NCBI RefSeq assembly: GCF_029893965.1
Contig: NZ_JARXXP010000027.1
Location: 1 to 64,000, forward strand
Reading direction: 5' to 3'
Source: Paenibacillus sp. PastM-3
GTDB lineage: Bacteria > Bacillota > Bacilli > Paenibacillales > Paenibacillaceae
Length of the DNA: 64,000 nucleotides
Shown here: in pieces, positions 19,238 through 32,397 of the stretch
Layout of the letters: every line of letters starts with the position of its first letter
Position numbering within the stretch: position 1 is the stretch's first letter
The notes under the pieces: generated by a model
Told to the model about the DNA's origin: nothing
What the model saw: the letters and a program-made list of their open reading frames with translations, nothing else
The model's database searches: none
Position numbers and translations under genes: made by a program

Positions 19238-19309
19238 ATTGGCTGACGTACCCCCCCCTAACAAAATGCCATTAAATGTTATTGAAGATTGTTTTTGGAC
19301 AATATCCGG

Positions 19310-19339
19310 TTGACGTTGTAAGGTAACATAATATATACT
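19310..19339 (+). promoter_or_regulatory. SigA-type promoter of sigH
   Basis: TTGACG (19310-19315), 18 nt, TATACT (19334-19339), about 60 nt before the sigH start. Any AbrB control of sigH is not visible at sequence level. Confidence 0.75.
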
Positions 19340-19397
19340 GTTCCTATATTTTAGCGAAGTAACGATGTGTCTTGCGTTGCAGCCGGGGGGATTCTTG

Positions 19398-20042
19398 GTG
19401 AGTGTCGACCTCAAGGAAATAATGCTTTCCGAGTATGATTTCATAAGTGATGAAGAGATTGTCGAGATCTTCCGTAGTGGCGACAGCGGCGCATTGGAAC
19501 ACTTAATTAACAAGTACCGTAATTTCGTACGCGCCAAGGCCCGTTCCTATTTTTTAATCGGGGCTGACCGGGAGGATATCGTGCAGGAAGGCATGATTGG
19601 CCTGTATAAGGCAATCCGTGACTTCAAGGGCGACAAGCTTTCTTCATTCAAGGCGTTTGCCGAGCTTTGCATTACCCGTCAGATCATTACCGCGATTAAG
19701 ACGGCTACCCGCCAGAAGCATATTCCGCTTAATTCCTATGTATCTTTGGACAAGCCCATCTATGATGAGGACTCCGACCGGACGCTGATGGATGTGATCT
19801 GCGGCACCCAGGTGCTGGATCCGGAAGAGCTGATTATCAACCAGGAGGAATTCATCGGACTGGAAGATAAGATGGCTGAGATCCTGAGCGATTTGGAACG
19901 CAAGGTGCTGATGCTTTATCTGGACGGACGCTCTTATCAGGAGATTGCCGAGGATCTGAAGCGGCATGTAAAGTCTATCGACAATGCTTTGCAGCGGGTC
20001 AAACGGAAATTGGAAAGATATCTGGAAGTGCGTGACAATTAA
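19398..20042 (+). CDS. sigH: RNA polymerase sigma-H factor
   Basis: A 214-aa early-sporulation and competence sigma factor. From KYRNFVRAKARSYFLIGADREDIVQEGMIGLY onward it is nearly the same as the B. subtilis protein by memory. Region 2 is at about 30-95 and region 4 helix-turn-helix near 165-200 (DGRSYQEIAEDLKRHVKSI). GTG 19398 preceded by a G-rich RBS is chosen; the ORF stays open upstream without RBS. It directs genes for entry into sporulation, including spo0A in Bacillus. Confidence 0.97.
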   Translation: MSVDLKEIMLSEYDFISDEEIVEIFRSGDSGALEHLINKYRNFVRAKARSYFLIGADREDIVQEGMIGLYKAIRDFKGDKLSSFKAFAELCITRQIITAIKTATRQKHIPLNSYVSLDKPIYDEDSDRTLMDVICGTQVLDPEELIINQEEFIGLEDKMAEILSDLERKVLMLYLDGRSYQEIAEDLKRHVKSIDNALQRVKRKLERYLEVRDN

Positions 20043-20058
20043 TGATATAATGTTAATG

Positions 20059-20084
20059 AAAGGCTCGGACATCGAGTCTTTTTT
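20059..20084 (+). terminator. Rho-independent terminator of sigH
   Basis: AAAGGCTCG (20059-20067) pairs with CGAGTCTTT (20073-20081) around GACAT, followed by a T run. Confidence 0.88.
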
Positions 20085-20279
20085 AGTGTTTTGCTGGCTT
20101 CTGTATCAGGAACAGATGAGAATTTGGACGCTTGCGGTTGGAACAGGTTTACACAAAGTCGGAATGCTCCATAATGATAGGGAATAACCGCGTTCAGCGG
20201 GGAAAAGGCAGAACCAGGACGATATGCGGCACACGACTACAAACCCGGAATTACCCAGCGCGATAGGGCAATTCTTTCG

Positions 20280-20309
20280 TTGACACAGACGTTGACATTA
20301 TGCTAAAGT
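20280..20309 (+). promoter_or_regulatory. Promoter of rpmG-secE-nusG
   Basis: TTGACA (20280-20285), 18 nt, then TAAAGT (20304-20309) preceded by TGC (extended -10). A second TTGACA lies at 20292. The stretch 20085-20279 before it holds no gene or motif that I recognise. Confidence 0.7.
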
Positions 20310-20360
20310 GTTTTAGGTAGGCCTAAATTCGCGGGTTTTTTTTAGGATCAATATTTGCGT

Positions 20361-20380
20361 CTTCTAATTTAAATTAGAAG
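20361..20380. repeat. 20-bp perfect palindrome upstream of rpmG
   Basis: CTTCTAATTTAAATTAGAAG is its own reverse complement over all 20 bases. It is flanked by direct copies of CGTCTTC at 20358-20364 and 20383-20389, and sits just ahead of the rpmG ribosome binding site (GGGAGG, 20390-20394 region). It could be a dimeric regulator operator or an RNA element; neither is known. Confidence 0.8.
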
Positions 20381-20403
20381 TACGTCTTCGGGAGGTGCAC
20401 ATC

Positions 20404-20553
20404 ATGCGGGTAATTATCACTTTGGCTTGTACAAGTTGCAAACAAAGAAACTATGCGACAACCAAAAACAAGCGAAATCACCCCGACCGCTTGGAGATGA
20501 AGAAATTTTGCAAGTTCTGTAACGAGCAAACTCCTCATCGCGAAACCAGATAG
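20404..20553 (+). CDS. rpmG: 50S ribosomal protein L33 (zinc-binding form)
   Basis: A 49-aa protein beginning [12 protein letters not shown]. It has two Cys pairs (9/12 and 36/39), so it is the zinc-binding C+ type. It is the first gene of the rpmG-secE-nusG transcript, with GGGAGGTG upstream of ATG 20404. Confidence 0.95.
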   Translation: MRVIITLACTSCKQRNYATTKNKRNHPDRLEMKKFCKFCNEQTPHRETR

Positions 20554-20573
20554 TCTTTGGAGGTGTAGTCGGC

Positions 20574-20765
20574 GTGAAACGTAGTTTCAAGTCTTTGTTT
20601 TCCTTTTTCACTGAGAGCTGGAGTGAACTCAAAAAAGTTCGCTGGCCTAGCCGTAAAGAGCTGAAGAACTATACAATGATCGTTCTCGGTACAATTGTAG
20701 TTATCGCTGTTTACTTCTGGGTTCTGGACATCGTTATTTCCGCTGTAATCGAAGCGATTATTTAG
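20574..20765 (+). CDS. secE: Preprotein translocase subunit SecE
   Basis: A 63-aa small SecE. A cytoplasmic amphipathic helix with the conserved ELKKVRWPSRKEL (19-31 region) is followed by one transmembrane helix (about 36-58). It clamps SecY, which is encoded at 50188. Start is GTG 20574 with GGAGGTG upstream. It lies 21 nt before nusG. Confidence 0.95.
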   Translation: MKRSFKSLFSFFTESWSELKKVRWPSRKELKNYTMIVLGTIVVIAVYFWVLDIVISAVIEAII

Positions 20766-20786
20766 AGAGGTCCAAGGTGGCTTGGT

Positions 20787-21320
20787 ATGGAAAAAAGATG
20801 GTATGTTGTTCATACCTATTCCGGGTATGAGAATAAGGTTAAGGCCAATTTGGAAAAACGCGTTGAGTCCATGGGCATGGAGGACAAAATATTCCGCGTT
20901 CTTGTTCCTATGGAAGAAGAGCTGGTAAACAAGGACGGTAAGAAAAAGACTGTCATGCGTAAAGTTTACCCCGGTTATGTTTTGGTTGAAATGGTTCAGA
21001 CTGATGATTCATGGTATGTTGTCCGCAATACGCCGGGCGTTACCGGATTTGTCGGTTCGACAGGTTCCGGCTCCAAGCCTACCGCTTTGCTTCCGGAAGA
21101 AGTTGAACAAATTCTGAAGCATATGGGCATGGTTGAACCTAAAGCGAAGATTGATTTCGAAATTAAGGAATCCGTACGTATTATGGTTGGGCCTTTTGCG
21201 AATTTCGTGGGCTCCGTGGAAGAAATTTTGGCCGACAAGAGTAAGATCAAAGTGCATGTCAACATGTTTGGACGGGAAACCCCGCTGGAGTTGGATTTCA
21301 CTCAAGTGGAAAAAATATAA
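20787..21320 (+). CDS. nusG: Transcription antitermination factor NusG
   Basis: A 177-aa protein with an N-terminal NGN domain (EKRWYVVHTYSGYENKVKANLEKR, 2-25) and C-terminal KOW domain (about 125-170, VRIMVGPFANFVGSVEEI). It binds RNA polymerase and influences pausing and termination. It lies after secE and before rplK, the standard order. Confidence 0.97.
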   Translation: MEKRWYVVHTYSGYENKVKANLEKRVESMGMEDKIFRVLVPMEEELVNKDGKKKTVMRKVYPGYVLVEMVQTDDSWYVVRNTPGVTGFVGSTGSGSKPTALLPEEVEQILKHMGMVEPKAKIDFEIKESVRIMVGPFANFVGSVEEILADKSKIKVHVNMFGRETPLELDFTQVEKI

Positions 21321-21340
21321 TAACAGTGTCAAGGGTTTCT

Positions 21341-21374
21341 TGTGGGAGAATGCATTAAGCATTCGAATACCACT
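21341..21374 (+). other. Hairpin between nusG and rplK
   Basis: GTGG...CCAC encloses GAATGC/GCATTC, followed by TATTTTTG. It could be a weak terminator or a leader stem for the L11-L1 message. The T run is short and directly followed by the rplK RBS. Confidence 0.45.
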
Positions 21375-21397
21375 ATTTTTGCAAGGAGGTGTCACTC

Positions 21398-21823
21398 ATG
21401 GCTAAAAAAGTTATTAAAATGGTGAAACTGCAGATTCCTGCAGGGAAAGCGAATCCAGCGCCTCCAGTAGGTCCTGCGTTGGGTCAAGCAGGTGTCAACA
21501 TCATGGCATTCTGTAAGGAATTCAACGCCCGTACTGCTGACCAGGCTGGTCTGATCATCCCGGTTGAAATTACAGTGTTTGAAGACCGTTCCTTTACTTT
21601 CATCACTAAAACTCCTCCGGCTGCCGTTCTGCTTCGCATCGCTGCTAAAGTAGAAAAAGGATCCGGTGAACCAAACAAGAAAAAAGTAGCGAAGCTCGGC
21701 CGCGCAGCGGTTCGTGAAATCGCCGAAACCAAAATGCCTGACCTTAACGCTGCATCTGTTGAAGCTGCAATGCGTATGGTTGAAGGTACTGCCCGTTCTA
21801 TGGGTATCACAATCGAAGACTAA
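21398..21823 (+). CDS. rplK: 50S ribosomal protein L11
   Basis: A 141-aa protein of the GTPase-associated centre, with its proline-rich N-terminal [23 protein letters not shown] and the rRNA-binding C-domain. ATG 21398 with AAGGAGGTG 7 nt upstream is used; the in-frame GTG 21389 is inside the RBS. In an operon with rplA. Confidence 0.97.
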   Translation: MAKKVIKMVKLQIPAGKANPAPPVGPALGQAGVNIMAFCKEFNARTADQAGLIIPVEITVFEDRSFTFITKTPPAAVLLRIAAKVEKGSGEPNKKKVAKLGRAAVREIAETKMPDLNAASVEAAMRMVEGTARSMGITIED

Positions 21824-21904
21824 TATGTATTCGATGAACCGGTCATTCATGACCGCAATATGTGGGAGGAATTTCCGCTAACACCACAAAGGAGGAACAT
21901 TTTC

Positions 21905-22597
21905 ATGGCTAAACATGGTAAGAAATACCTGGAATCTGCTAAGCTGATTAACAGCGAAGCAACTTACGAGCCTTCAGAAGCTGTAGAGCTTGTGAAAAAG
22001 GCGGCAACTGCCAAATTCGACGAAACCGTTGAAGCAGCAGTTCGTCTGGGTGTAGACCCGCGTAAACAAGACCAAGCAGTTCGTGGTGTTGTTGTCCTGC
22101 CACACGGCACTGGTAAAACACAACGCGTGCTTGTATTTGCAAAGGGTGAAAAAGCGAAGGAAGCAGAAGCTGCCGGCGCGGATTATGTTGGCGATCAGGA
22201 TATGATCAACAAAATCCAACAGGGCTGGTTTGAATTCGATGTCTGCGTAGCTACACCTGATATGATGAGTGAAGTCGGTAAACTGGGTCGTCTGCTTGGT
22301 GGTAAAGGCCTTATGCCTAACCCTAAAGCCGGCACTGTTACTTTCGATGTTACCAAGGCTGTGCAAGAAATCAAAGCCGGTAAAATCGAATACCGTCTCG
22401 ATAAAGCAGGTCAAATTCACGCGCCTATCGGCAAAGTGTCCTTTGCTCCTGAACAATTGAACGAGAATCTTAAAGCTCTTATCGACGCTTTGAACCGGGC
22501 GAAACCGGCTGCTGCTAAAGGTGTATACCTTAAAGGCATCGCTATTTCTTCCACGATGGGACCAAGCGCTCGCGTGAGCACAGCTGCATACAGATAA
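21905..22597 (+). CDS. rplA: 50S ribosomal protein L1
   Basis: A 230-aa L1-stalk protein with the conserved [14 protein letters not shown] in the second domain. ATG 21905 follows AAGGAGGAACA; the frame is open 15 codons further upstream but lacks an RBS. L1 represses its own operon in many bacteria by binding a leader that mimics 23S rRNA; no such site was identified with confidence here. Confidence 0.97.
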   Translation: MAKHGKKYLESAKLINSEATYEPSEAVELVKKAATAKFDETVEAAVRLGVDPRKQDQAVRGVVVLPHGTGKTQRVLVFAKGEKAKEAEAAGADYVGDQDMINKIQQGWFEFDVCVATPDMMSEVGKLGRLLGGKGLMPNPKAGTVTFDVTKAVQEIKAGKIEYRLDKAGQIHAPIGKVSFAPEQLNENLKALIDALNRAKPAAAKGVYLKGIAISSTMGPSARVSTAAYR

Positions 22598-22604
22598 TTA
22601 AGGG

Positions 22605-22870
22605 TTGACTCCTGGAGTTATCTCTGATAATCTATAACAGTTGTACTTAAGGTGATCATTCTTAAACATGAATATGCTTACCGTAGACAGTAGGTGCCTC
22701 AAGGCTTAATTTCCTACCGAGGTGTTGTGATAGAAATATAAAGTACAGGGCATCTGCCTTGAGACTTTCCTTTTATCAAGCCTTCGTGATTCTGCGGAGG
22801 CTTTTCTAATGCCTGCGTAGGAACGGCGGAGATTCTTTGGAAGAGAACGCCGTCACATAAATTTTCAGGA
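22605..22870 (+). promoter_or_regulatory. Promoter and L10 leader of rplJ-rplL
   Basis: TTGACT (22605-22610), 17 nt, TAATCT (22628-22633) with TGA before it (extended -10). The 250-nt leader after it has the position and the look of the ribosomal L10 leader (conserved core around 22700-22770). It contains a terminator-like stem AAGCCTTCG/CGGAGGCTT (22778-22803) followed by TTCT. In Bacillus, L10(L12)4 binds this leader and favours termination. The family call is from position and pattern, not from a covariance search. Confidence 0.8.
22778..22808 (+). terminator. Attenuator stem in the L10 leader
   Basis: AAGCCT (22778-22783) pairs with AGGCTT (22798-22803), with three more inner pairs, and is followed by a short T-rich run. 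It lies about 75 nt before rplJ. Confidence 0.65.
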
Positions 22871-22881
22871 GGTGTATACAA

Positions 22882-23385
22882 TTGGCAAATGCAAAAGTAA
22901 TCCAAGCTAAACAGGATGCGGTTGATGTTGTTACCGGCAAACTGCAGAACAGTATCTCTACTGTTGTTGCGGACTACCGCGGTCTGAACGTTTCGCAAGT
23001 AACCGAACTGCGTAAGCAGCTTCGTGAAGCTGGCGTTGAGTTCCAGGTCCTGAAGAACACATTGCTTCGTCGTGCGACTGCAGCGGCTGAACTGACTGAT
23101 CTGGATGCAGTACTGACTGGTCCTACAGCCATCGCCTTCAGTGAAACGGACGCAGTAATTGCTGCCAAAATTTTGAACGACTTCGCTAAGAAGAACGACG
23201 CTCTGAAACTTAAGGGTGGCGTAGTAGAAGGCAAAGTTGTAGATGAGGCGCAAATCAAGGCACTGGCAGAACTTCCTTCCCGCGAAGGTTTGCTCTCCAT
23301 GCTGCTTAGCGTGCTTCAAGCTCCAATGCGCAACTTCGCGCTTGCAGTTAAAGCTGTCGCTGAAAAAGAAGAACAAAGCGCGTAA
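22882..23385 (+). CDS. rplJ: 50S ribosomal protein L10
   Basis: A 167-aa stalk base protein, with N-terminal rRNA-binding domain and C-terminal helix that binds L12 dimers ([16 protein letters not shown]). The start is TTG 22882, with AGGAGGTG 7 nt upstream; no ATG fits. The rare start may lower translation relative to rplL, in line with the 1:4 or higher L10:L12 ratio. Confidence 0.96.
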   Translation: MANAKVIQAKQDAVDVVTGKLQNSISTVVADYRGLNVSQVTELRKQLREAGVEFQVLKNTLLRRATAAAELTDLDAVLTGPTAIAFSETDAVIAAKILNDFAKKNDALKLKGGVVEGKVVDEAQIKALAELPSREGLLSMLLSVLQAPMRNFALAVKAVAEKEEQSA

Positions 23386-23449
23386 GCCTTTGTCTCGGGT
23401 TTCGTAACACGAACACAAACAAATTTAATTATAAAATGGAGGTTCAACC

Positions 23450-23812
23450 ATGAGTAAAGAAGCAATCTTGGAAGCAATTAAAGGCATGAGCGTACTGGAA
23501 CTGAACGACCTGGTTAAAGCAATCGAAGAAGAATTCGGCGTAACTGCTGCAGCTCCAGTTGCAGTAGGCGGCGGCGCAGCAGCAGCAGCTGTTGAAGAGC
23601 AAACTGAATTTGACGTAATCCTGACAGGCGCTGGCGCTTCCAAGATCAACGTTATCAAAATCGTTCGCGAAATCACTGGTCTGGGCTTGAAAGAAGCTAA
23701 AGACCTGGTAGACAACGCTCCTAAGCCAATCAAAGAAAAAGTAAGCAAAGAAGATGCTGATGCTACCAAAGCTAAATTGGAAGAAGCAGGCGCAGCTGTA
23801 GAAGTGAAGTAA
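23450..23812 (+). CDS. rplL: 50S ribosomal protein L7/L12
   Basis: A 120-aa stalk protein: N-terminal dimerisation helices ([29 protein letters not shown]), alanine-rich hinge (about 38-52, [15 protein letters not shown] region) and the C-domain that contacts translation factors. ATG 23450 follows a GGAGG. Confidence 0.97.
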   Translation: MSKEAILEAIKGMSVLELNDLVKAIEEEFGVTAAAPVAVGGGAAAAAVEEQTEFDVILTGAGASKINVIKIVREITGLGLKEAKDLVDNAPKPIKEKVSKEDADATKAKLEEAGAAVEVK

Positions 23813-23864
23813 TTTCGCTTCCATAAAGCATTACCCCGGATAGAGGTAATTCTCTCCGGTTCTT

Positions 23865-23899
23865 GCAACCCCCTTGAACTTGTTCAAGGGGGTTGCTTT
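23865..23899 (+). terminator. Strong terminator after rplL
   Basis: A 15-bp perfect inverted repeat GCAACCCCCTTGAAC/GTTCAAGGGGGTTGC followed by TTT-A-T. It should reduce or stop transcription from the L10-L12 promoter before the methyltransferase gene and rpoB. Confidence 0.9.
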
Positions 23900-23939
23900 A
23901 TAAAGAAGTTGTTACTTTGATAAGAAGGGAGGGCAATGA

Positions 23940-24545
23940 ATGTCGCAGCATTATTACTCCCAGCAACCGGATGCGCGCCATGACAGACGGACGCTAAACA
24001 CAGTACTGAGAGGTAAAAGCCTAAAATTTATAAGTGATGCCGGCGTTTTTTCCAAGGGGGATATCGATTACGGAAGCAGGGTGCTGATTGAATCAATCGA
24101 GGTACCGCGTAATGCGGCAGTTCTTGATGTTGGGTGCGGGTACGGACCTATTGGAATCAGTGCGGCGCTGCTTGCTCCGGAAGGCCATGTAACAATGATC
24201 GATATCAACAGCCGTGCGGTAGAGCTTGCCCGTGAGAATGCCGGGAATAACGGTGTGAAGAACATTACGGTGAAAGAAAGTGATGTGCTGTCTGCAGTAC
24301 AGGGGCAGATGTTCGATGTGATTCTCACCAACCCGCCGATCCGGGCAGGTAAAGCTGTGGTGCATCAGATTTTTGAACAGGCATATGAACATTTGAATGA
24401 GGGCGGAGCGCTGTGGATTGTCATTCAGAAGAAGCAGGGGGCACCTTCAGCAGTGGCCAAGCTGGAAAGTCTGTTCCCGGTTGTAGAGGAAGTAACAAAG
24501 GATAAGGGATACCGCATTATTAAAGCACAAAAAATAGTTGAATGA
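23940..24545 (+). CDS. RsmC-like class I SAM-dependent methyltransferase (YbxB)
   Basis: A 201-aa methyltransferase. The SAM-binding motif VLDVGCGYGPIG (about 60-71), the acidic motif MIDIN and the catalytic NPPIRAGK (about 122-129, NPPxR/Y as in guanine-N2 and adenine-N6 enzymes) are visible. Homologues resemble the C-terminal half of E. coli RsmC, which methylates G1207 of 16S rRNA. The position between rplL and rpoB is the same as ybxB in B. subtilis. The rRNA substrate is inferred. Confidence 0.88.
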   Translation: MSQHYYSQQPDARHDRRTLNTVLRGKSLKFISDAGVFSKGDIDYGSRVLIESIEVPRNAAVLDVGCGYGPIGISAALLAPEGHVTMIDINSRAVELARENAGNNGVKNITVKESDVLSAVQGQMFDVILTNPPIRAGKAVVHQIFEQAYEHLNEGGALWIVIQKKQGAPSAVAKLESLFPVVEEVTKDKGYRIIKAQKIVE

Positions 24546-24548
24546 TTA

Positions 24549-24577
24549 TTGACATGTGCTTTTGATAGTGGTATTAT
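24549..24577 (+). promoter_or_regulatory. Consensus promoter of rpoB-rpoC
   Basis: TTGACA (24549-24554), 17 nt, TATTAT (24572-24577). It leaves a leader of about 370 nt before rpoB. This leader (24580-24956) has no gene; it contains a hairpin with CCTTGT/ACAAGG arms (about 24872-24910) and an isolated TATAAT at 24759. Confidence 0.8.
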
Positions 24578-24956
24578 TATAAAATGTCAGTATTAACCTA
24601 GGCTCCATGTCTTTAGTTTGCTGAAATGTCAAGTGATATTATCGCCGGCAAGCGCAAGCCGTTTGGGAAGTTTGTGCGAATTCCGTTCTCTATGTTACTG
24701 TCGCGGCGAAGTCCGCCGGGATAATAGTTAATAGCGCATAAACTGTTGCTTGTTGACGTATAATATGTACGTTTTAGGCAAATCTACTGGATAAGGAGTA
24801 TTTTGGCCATGGATAGATGCGCTCTTTTTTCGAAAGATTTCGATAAGGGCTTTTCTTTATTTATGGTCGAATCCTTGTGTTATGGTTCCATTATACGGTT
24901 CCAAACAAGGGTTCGCAATCAATTTTTAAGTGAGTAGACATGAGGGGTGAGTAAAG

Positions 24957-28502
<3,546 letters not shown>

Positions 28503-28539
28503 GCTGTAGCAGGATAATAATTTCATCTAAAAGGACCGC

Positions 28540-28571
28540 GCCCTCTTTTGATTTCACCGTCAAGGGAGGGC
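28540..28571 (+). other. Intercistronic hairpin between rpoB and rpoC
   Basis: A 12-bp stem with two G-U pairs (28540-28551 with 28560-28571, GCCCTC/GAGGGC at the base) and no T run. More likely an mRNA stability or processing element than a terminator. Confidence 0.55.
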
Positions 28572-28613
28572 CTCCGGTACTAAATCAGGATATAGGTTAA
28601 GGAGGGTTGCTCC

Positions 28614-31600
28614 TTGTTGGACGTTAACAATTTTGAATTTATGAAAATCGGGCTTGCTTCTCCGGAAAAAATTCGTTCTTGGTCCCGCGGAGAAGTAAAA
28701 AAACCGGAAACCATTAACTACCGTACGCTGAAACCGGAAAAAGAAGGTTTGTTCTGCGAACGTATCTTTGGACCGCAAAAAGACTGGGAATGTCACTGTG
28801 GTAAATACAAACGTGTCCGTTATAAGGGCGTTGTCTGCGACCGCTGCGGCGTTGAAGTTACCCGCGCCAAAGTCCGCCGCGAACGTATGGGCCATATCGA
28901 GCTGGCAGCTCCGGTATCTCATATCTGGTATTTCAAAGGCATTCCAAGCCGTATGGGTCTGGCTCTGGATATGTCCCCAAGATCGCTTGAAGAGATCATC
29001 TATTTCGCATCCTATGTTGTAACAGATCCAGGCGAAACACCGCTGGAGAAGAAGCAGCTCCTGTCCGAAAAAGAATACCGCAGCTATCGTGAAAAATACG
29101 GCTACGGATTCCAGGCAGGCATGGGTGCTGAAGCAGTCAAAAAACTGCTCCAGGATATCGACATCGAGAAGGAATTGGAATTCCTCAAGGAAGAGCTGCG
29201 CACGGCTCAGGGCCAGCGCCGTAACCGGGCGATCAAACGTCTTGAAGTTATTGAAGCCTTCCGTAACTCCGGCAACAAACCTGACTGGATGATCATGGAT
29301 GTACTCCCGGTAATTCCGCCGGAGCTTCGTCCGATGGTTCAGCTGGATGGCGGCCGTTTTGCTACGTCTGACCTTAATGACCTGTACCGCCGTGTAATCA
29401 ACCGTAATAACCGTCTTAAGAGACTGTTGGATCTGGGTGCTCCTGACATCATCGTGCAGAACGAAAAACGTATGCTTCAGGAAGCTGTTGATGCTCTGAT
29501 TGACAACGGCCGCCGCGGCCGTCCTGTAACAGGCCCTGGTAACCGTCCGCTCAAATCCCTCAGCCATATGCTGAAGGGTAAACAGGGACGTTTCCGCCAG
29601 AACTTGCTCGGTAAACGTGTTGACTACTCCGGACGTTCCGTTATCGTTGTAGGACCATATCTGAAGATGTACCAATGCGGTCTTCCTAAGAAAATGGCTC
29701 TGGAACTCTTCAAGCCGTTTGTTATGAAAGAGCTGGTTAACAAAGGCCTTGCCCACAACATCAAGAGTGCGAAGCGCAAAGTAGAGCGCGTCAGCCCTGA
29801 AGTATGGGATGTTCTTGAAGAAGTAATCAGAGAGCACCCGGTTCTGCTGAACCGTGCCCCTACGCTGCACAGACTGGGGATCCAGGCATTTGAGCCGATC
29901 CTGGTTGAAGGCCATGCTATCCGTCTTCACCCGCTCGTATGTACGGCTTACAACGCCGACTTTGACGGTGACCAGATGGCGGTGCACGTTCCACTGTCTG
30001 CTGAAGCTCAAGCGGAAGCGCGTCTCCTGATGCTGGCATCCGGCAACATCCTTAACCCTAAGGACGGTAAGCCGGTTGTTACCCCTTCCCAGGATATGGT
30101 CCTCGGTACATTCTACCTGACCATGGACAACAAGGAAGAGAAGGGCACAGGTATGATCCTGCGCAATGTGAATGAGGCTGTATCAGCTTATCAGCGCGGT
30201 ACTGCAGGACTGCATGCACGTGTAGCTATTCCTGTTAAAGCCCTGGGTAAAACCAGCTTTACGGATGAGCAGCAGGGTGCAATGCTGATCACAACGATCG
30301 GTAAAATTATCTTTAACGAAATCTATCCAAGCAGCTTCCCGTATATCAACGAAGCTACCAAAGCGAACCTGCTTCAGGGTACTCCTGAGAAATACTTTAT
30401 CTACGAAAAAGGTGCCGATATCCGCGAACGCATTATGGATGCTGAGGACGCCAGTGCTGTAGGTAAGGAATATCTCGGTCTGATTATCGCCCGCTGCTTC
30501 GAGACTTACCATACAACCAAAACTTCTGTAATTCTGGATAAAATCAAACAGCTTGGCTTCACGTATTCTACGCGTTCCGGTGTAACAGTTGCCGTATCTG
30601 ACGTAGTAGTACCTGAAGAAAAGACTAAGATTCTGGAAGAATCGGATGCTAAGGTCAACGTGGTTGCCAACCAGTACCGCCGTGGTCTGATCACCAATGA
30701 TGAGCGCTATGACCGTGTTATTGAAATCTGGTCGAAGACGAAGGATGAGCTTACTAACATCCTGCTGAAATCGATGGACCGCTTTAACTCGATCATGCTC
30801 ATGGTAGATTCCAAGGCGCGCGGTAACAAATCGCAGATCACCCAGCTGGGCGGTATGCGTGGTCTGATGGCGACACCTTCCGGACGTATCTTTGAATTAC
30901 CGATCAAGGCGAATTTCCGTGAAGGTCTGACCGTCCTCGAGTACTTCATCTCGACGCACGGAGCGCGTAAAGGTCTGGCCGATACAGCGCTGCGTACAGC
31001 GGATTCCGGTTACCTGACTCGTCGTCTCGTAGACGTTGCGCAGGACGTAATCGTCCGTGAAGAGGATTGCGGTACGGATAAGGGCTTCACTGTAAGCCGT
31101 ATCCAGGATGGTAAAGAAGTTATCGAGGATCTGTATGACCGTATTGAAGGCCGTTACTCCTTCGAAACAGTCCGTCATCCGGAAACAAAGGAAATCATCG
31201 TTCACCGTAACGACCTGATTGACTCCGACAAGGCTGAAGAGATTGTTAATGCTGGTGTAACCAAGCTGCAAATCCGCTCTGTTCTGAGCTGCCGTGCCCG
31301 TCACGGGGTCTGCAAAAAATGCTACGGACGCAACCTGGCAACAGGTAAGTTCGTGGAAATCGGGGAAGCTGTCGGCATTATTGCCGCACAATCCATCGGT
31401 GAGCCGGGAACCCAGCTTACCATGCGTACGTTCCATACCGGGGGGGTTGCCGGTGATGATATCACGCAAGGTTTGCCGCGTATCCAGGAGTTGTTCGAAG
31501 CCCGTAACCCTAAAGGTCAGGCAACAATCAGTGAGATTGACGGGGTAATCAAGGAAATCCGTGAAACCAAGGACCGCCGCGAAATCGAGGTTCAAGGGGA

Positions 31601-32225
31601 AGCTGAATCCAAGACCTACTCTATCACTTACGGTTCACGTCTGCGTGTCAGCGAAGGCCAGGAGATTGAAGCCGGGGATGAGCTGACAGACGGTTCGATC
31701 GACCCTAAGGAAATGCTGCGCATTAAGGGTATCCGTGGGGTACAGAACTACATTCTGCAGGAAGTACAGCGCGTATACCGTAACCAGGGTGTAGAAATTA
31801 ACGATAAGCACATCGAAGTTATGATCAAGCAGATGCTGCGCAAGATCCGTATTATCGATGCCGGAGATACCAATCTTCTGCCAGGCGCATTTGCGGATAT
31901 TCAGGAATTTGAAGCGGCCAACAAGGAAGCTATTCTTTCCGGCAAGGAGCCTGCAGTTGCCAAGCCGGTACTGCTTGGTATTACCAAGGCTTCCCTGGAG
32001 ACAGATTCCTTCCTGTCTGCAGCATCCTTCCAGGAGACTACCCGCGTCCTTACAGATGCAGCAATTAAGGGTAAAGTCGACAAACTGCTTGGACTTAAAG
32101 AAAATGTTATCATTGGTAAGCTGATCCCTGCGGGAACCGGTATGAACCGGTACCGTAATGTGAAGCTGAGCGATCCGAATGAAGAGAGCGAGCAAGAGGC
32201 TCTAGAAACGGTGACGGCCGAGTAA
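28614..32225 (+). CDS. rpoC: DNA-directed RNA polymerase subunit beta'
   Basis: A 1203-aa subunit. N-terminal zinc ligands Cys60, 62, 75 and 78 ([19 protein letters not shown]), the Mg-binding NADFDGD (447-453), the bridge and trigger regions ([15 protein letters not shown]) and the second zinc site [13 protein letters not shown] are intact. Start is TTG 28614, followed by a second TTG; GGAGGG lies 7 nt upstream. Confidence 0.98.
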   Translation: MLDVNNFEFMKIGLASPEKIRSWSRGEVKKPETINYRTLKPEKEGLFCERIFGPQKDWECHCGKYKRVRYKGVVCDRCGVEVTRAKVRRERMGHIELAAPVSHIWYFKGIPSRMGLALDMSPRSLEEIIYFASYVVTDPGETPLEKKQLLSEKEYRSYREKYGYGFQAGMGAEAVKKLLQDIDIEKELEFLKEELRTAQGQRRNRAIKRLEVIEAFRNSGNKPDWMIMDVLPVIPPELRPMVQLDGGRFATSDLNDLYRRVINRNNRLKRLLDLGAPDIIVQNEKRMLQEAVDALIDNGRRGRPVTGPGNRPLKSLSHMLKGKQGRFRQNLLGKRVDYSGRSVIVVGPYLKMYQCGLPKKMALELFKPFVMKELVNKGLAHNIKSAKRKVERVSPEVWDVLEEVIREHPVLLNRAPTLHRLGIQAFEPILVEGHAIRLHPLVCTAYNADFDGDQMAVHVPLSAEAQAEARLLMLASGNILNPKDGKPVVTPSQDMVLGTFYLTMDNKEEKGTGMILRNVNEAVSAYQRGTAGLHARVAIPVKALGKTSFTDEQQGAMLITTIGKIIFNEIYPSSFPYINEATKANLLQGTPEKYFIYEKGADIRERIMDAEDASAVGKEYLGLIIARCFETYHTTKTSVILDKIKQLGFTYSTRSGVTVAVSDVVVPEEKTKILEESDAKVNVVANQYRRGLITNDERYDRVIEIWSKTKDELTNILLKSMDRFNSIMLMVDSKARGNKSQITQLGGMRGLMATPSGRIFELPIKANFREGLTVLEYFISTHGARKGLADTALRTADSGYLTRRLVDVAQDVIVREEDCGTDKGFTVSRIQDGKEVIEDLYDRIEGRYSFETVRHPETKEIIVHRNDLIDSDKAEEIVNAGVTKLQIRSVLSCRARHGVCKKCYGRNLATGKFVEIGEAVGIIAAQSIGEPGTQLTMRTFHTGGVAGDDITQGLPRIQELFEARNPKGQATISEIDGVIKEIRETKDRREIEVQGEAESKTYSITYGSRLRVSEGQEIEAGDELTDGSIDPKEMLRIKGIRGVQNYILQEVQRVYRNQGVEINDKHIEVMIKQMLRKIRIIDAGDTNLLPGAFADIQEFEAANKEAILSGKEPAVAKPVLLGITKASLETDSFLSAASFQETTRVLTDAAIKGKVDKLLGLKENVIIGKLIPAGTGMNRYRNVKLSDPNEESEQEALETVTAE

Positions 32226-32249
32226 TATATTAATTATTGCAGACAGATT

Positions 32250-32281
32250 CCGCGCCGCGGGGGCAGTATCCCGCGGCGCGG
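32250..32281 (+). other. GC-only 12-bp hairpin after rpoC
   Basis: CCGCGCCGCGGG (32250-32261) pairs perfectly with CCCGCGGCGCGG (32270-32281) around an 8-nt loop. There is no T run after it, so it is not a standard intrinsic terminator. The str promoter begins 33 nt later. Confidence 0.75.
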
Positions 32282-32313
32282 CTGACTGCTGTAAATATTT
32301 ATTTCTTAATTGC

Positions 32314-32342
32314 TTGACATCATCTTCTGATAATGCTAATAT
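32314..32342 (+). promoter_or_regulatory. Promoter of the str operon
   Basis: TTGACA (32314-32319), 17 nt, TAATAT (32337-32342) with TGC before it (extended -10). It lies 55 nt before rplGB. Confidence 0.85.
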
Positions 32343-32397
32343 GTCTAAGGTGCGTGAGTGGCCTTGTTATTCTTGTTCATTGGAGGTAATGTTTATT

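Noticed and set aside
24753-24764. Second rpoB promoter (TTGACG and TATAAT near 24760)
   Set aside because: The two hexamers overlap almost directly, so they cannot serve as one -35/-10 pair; no other -35 fits the TATAAT.
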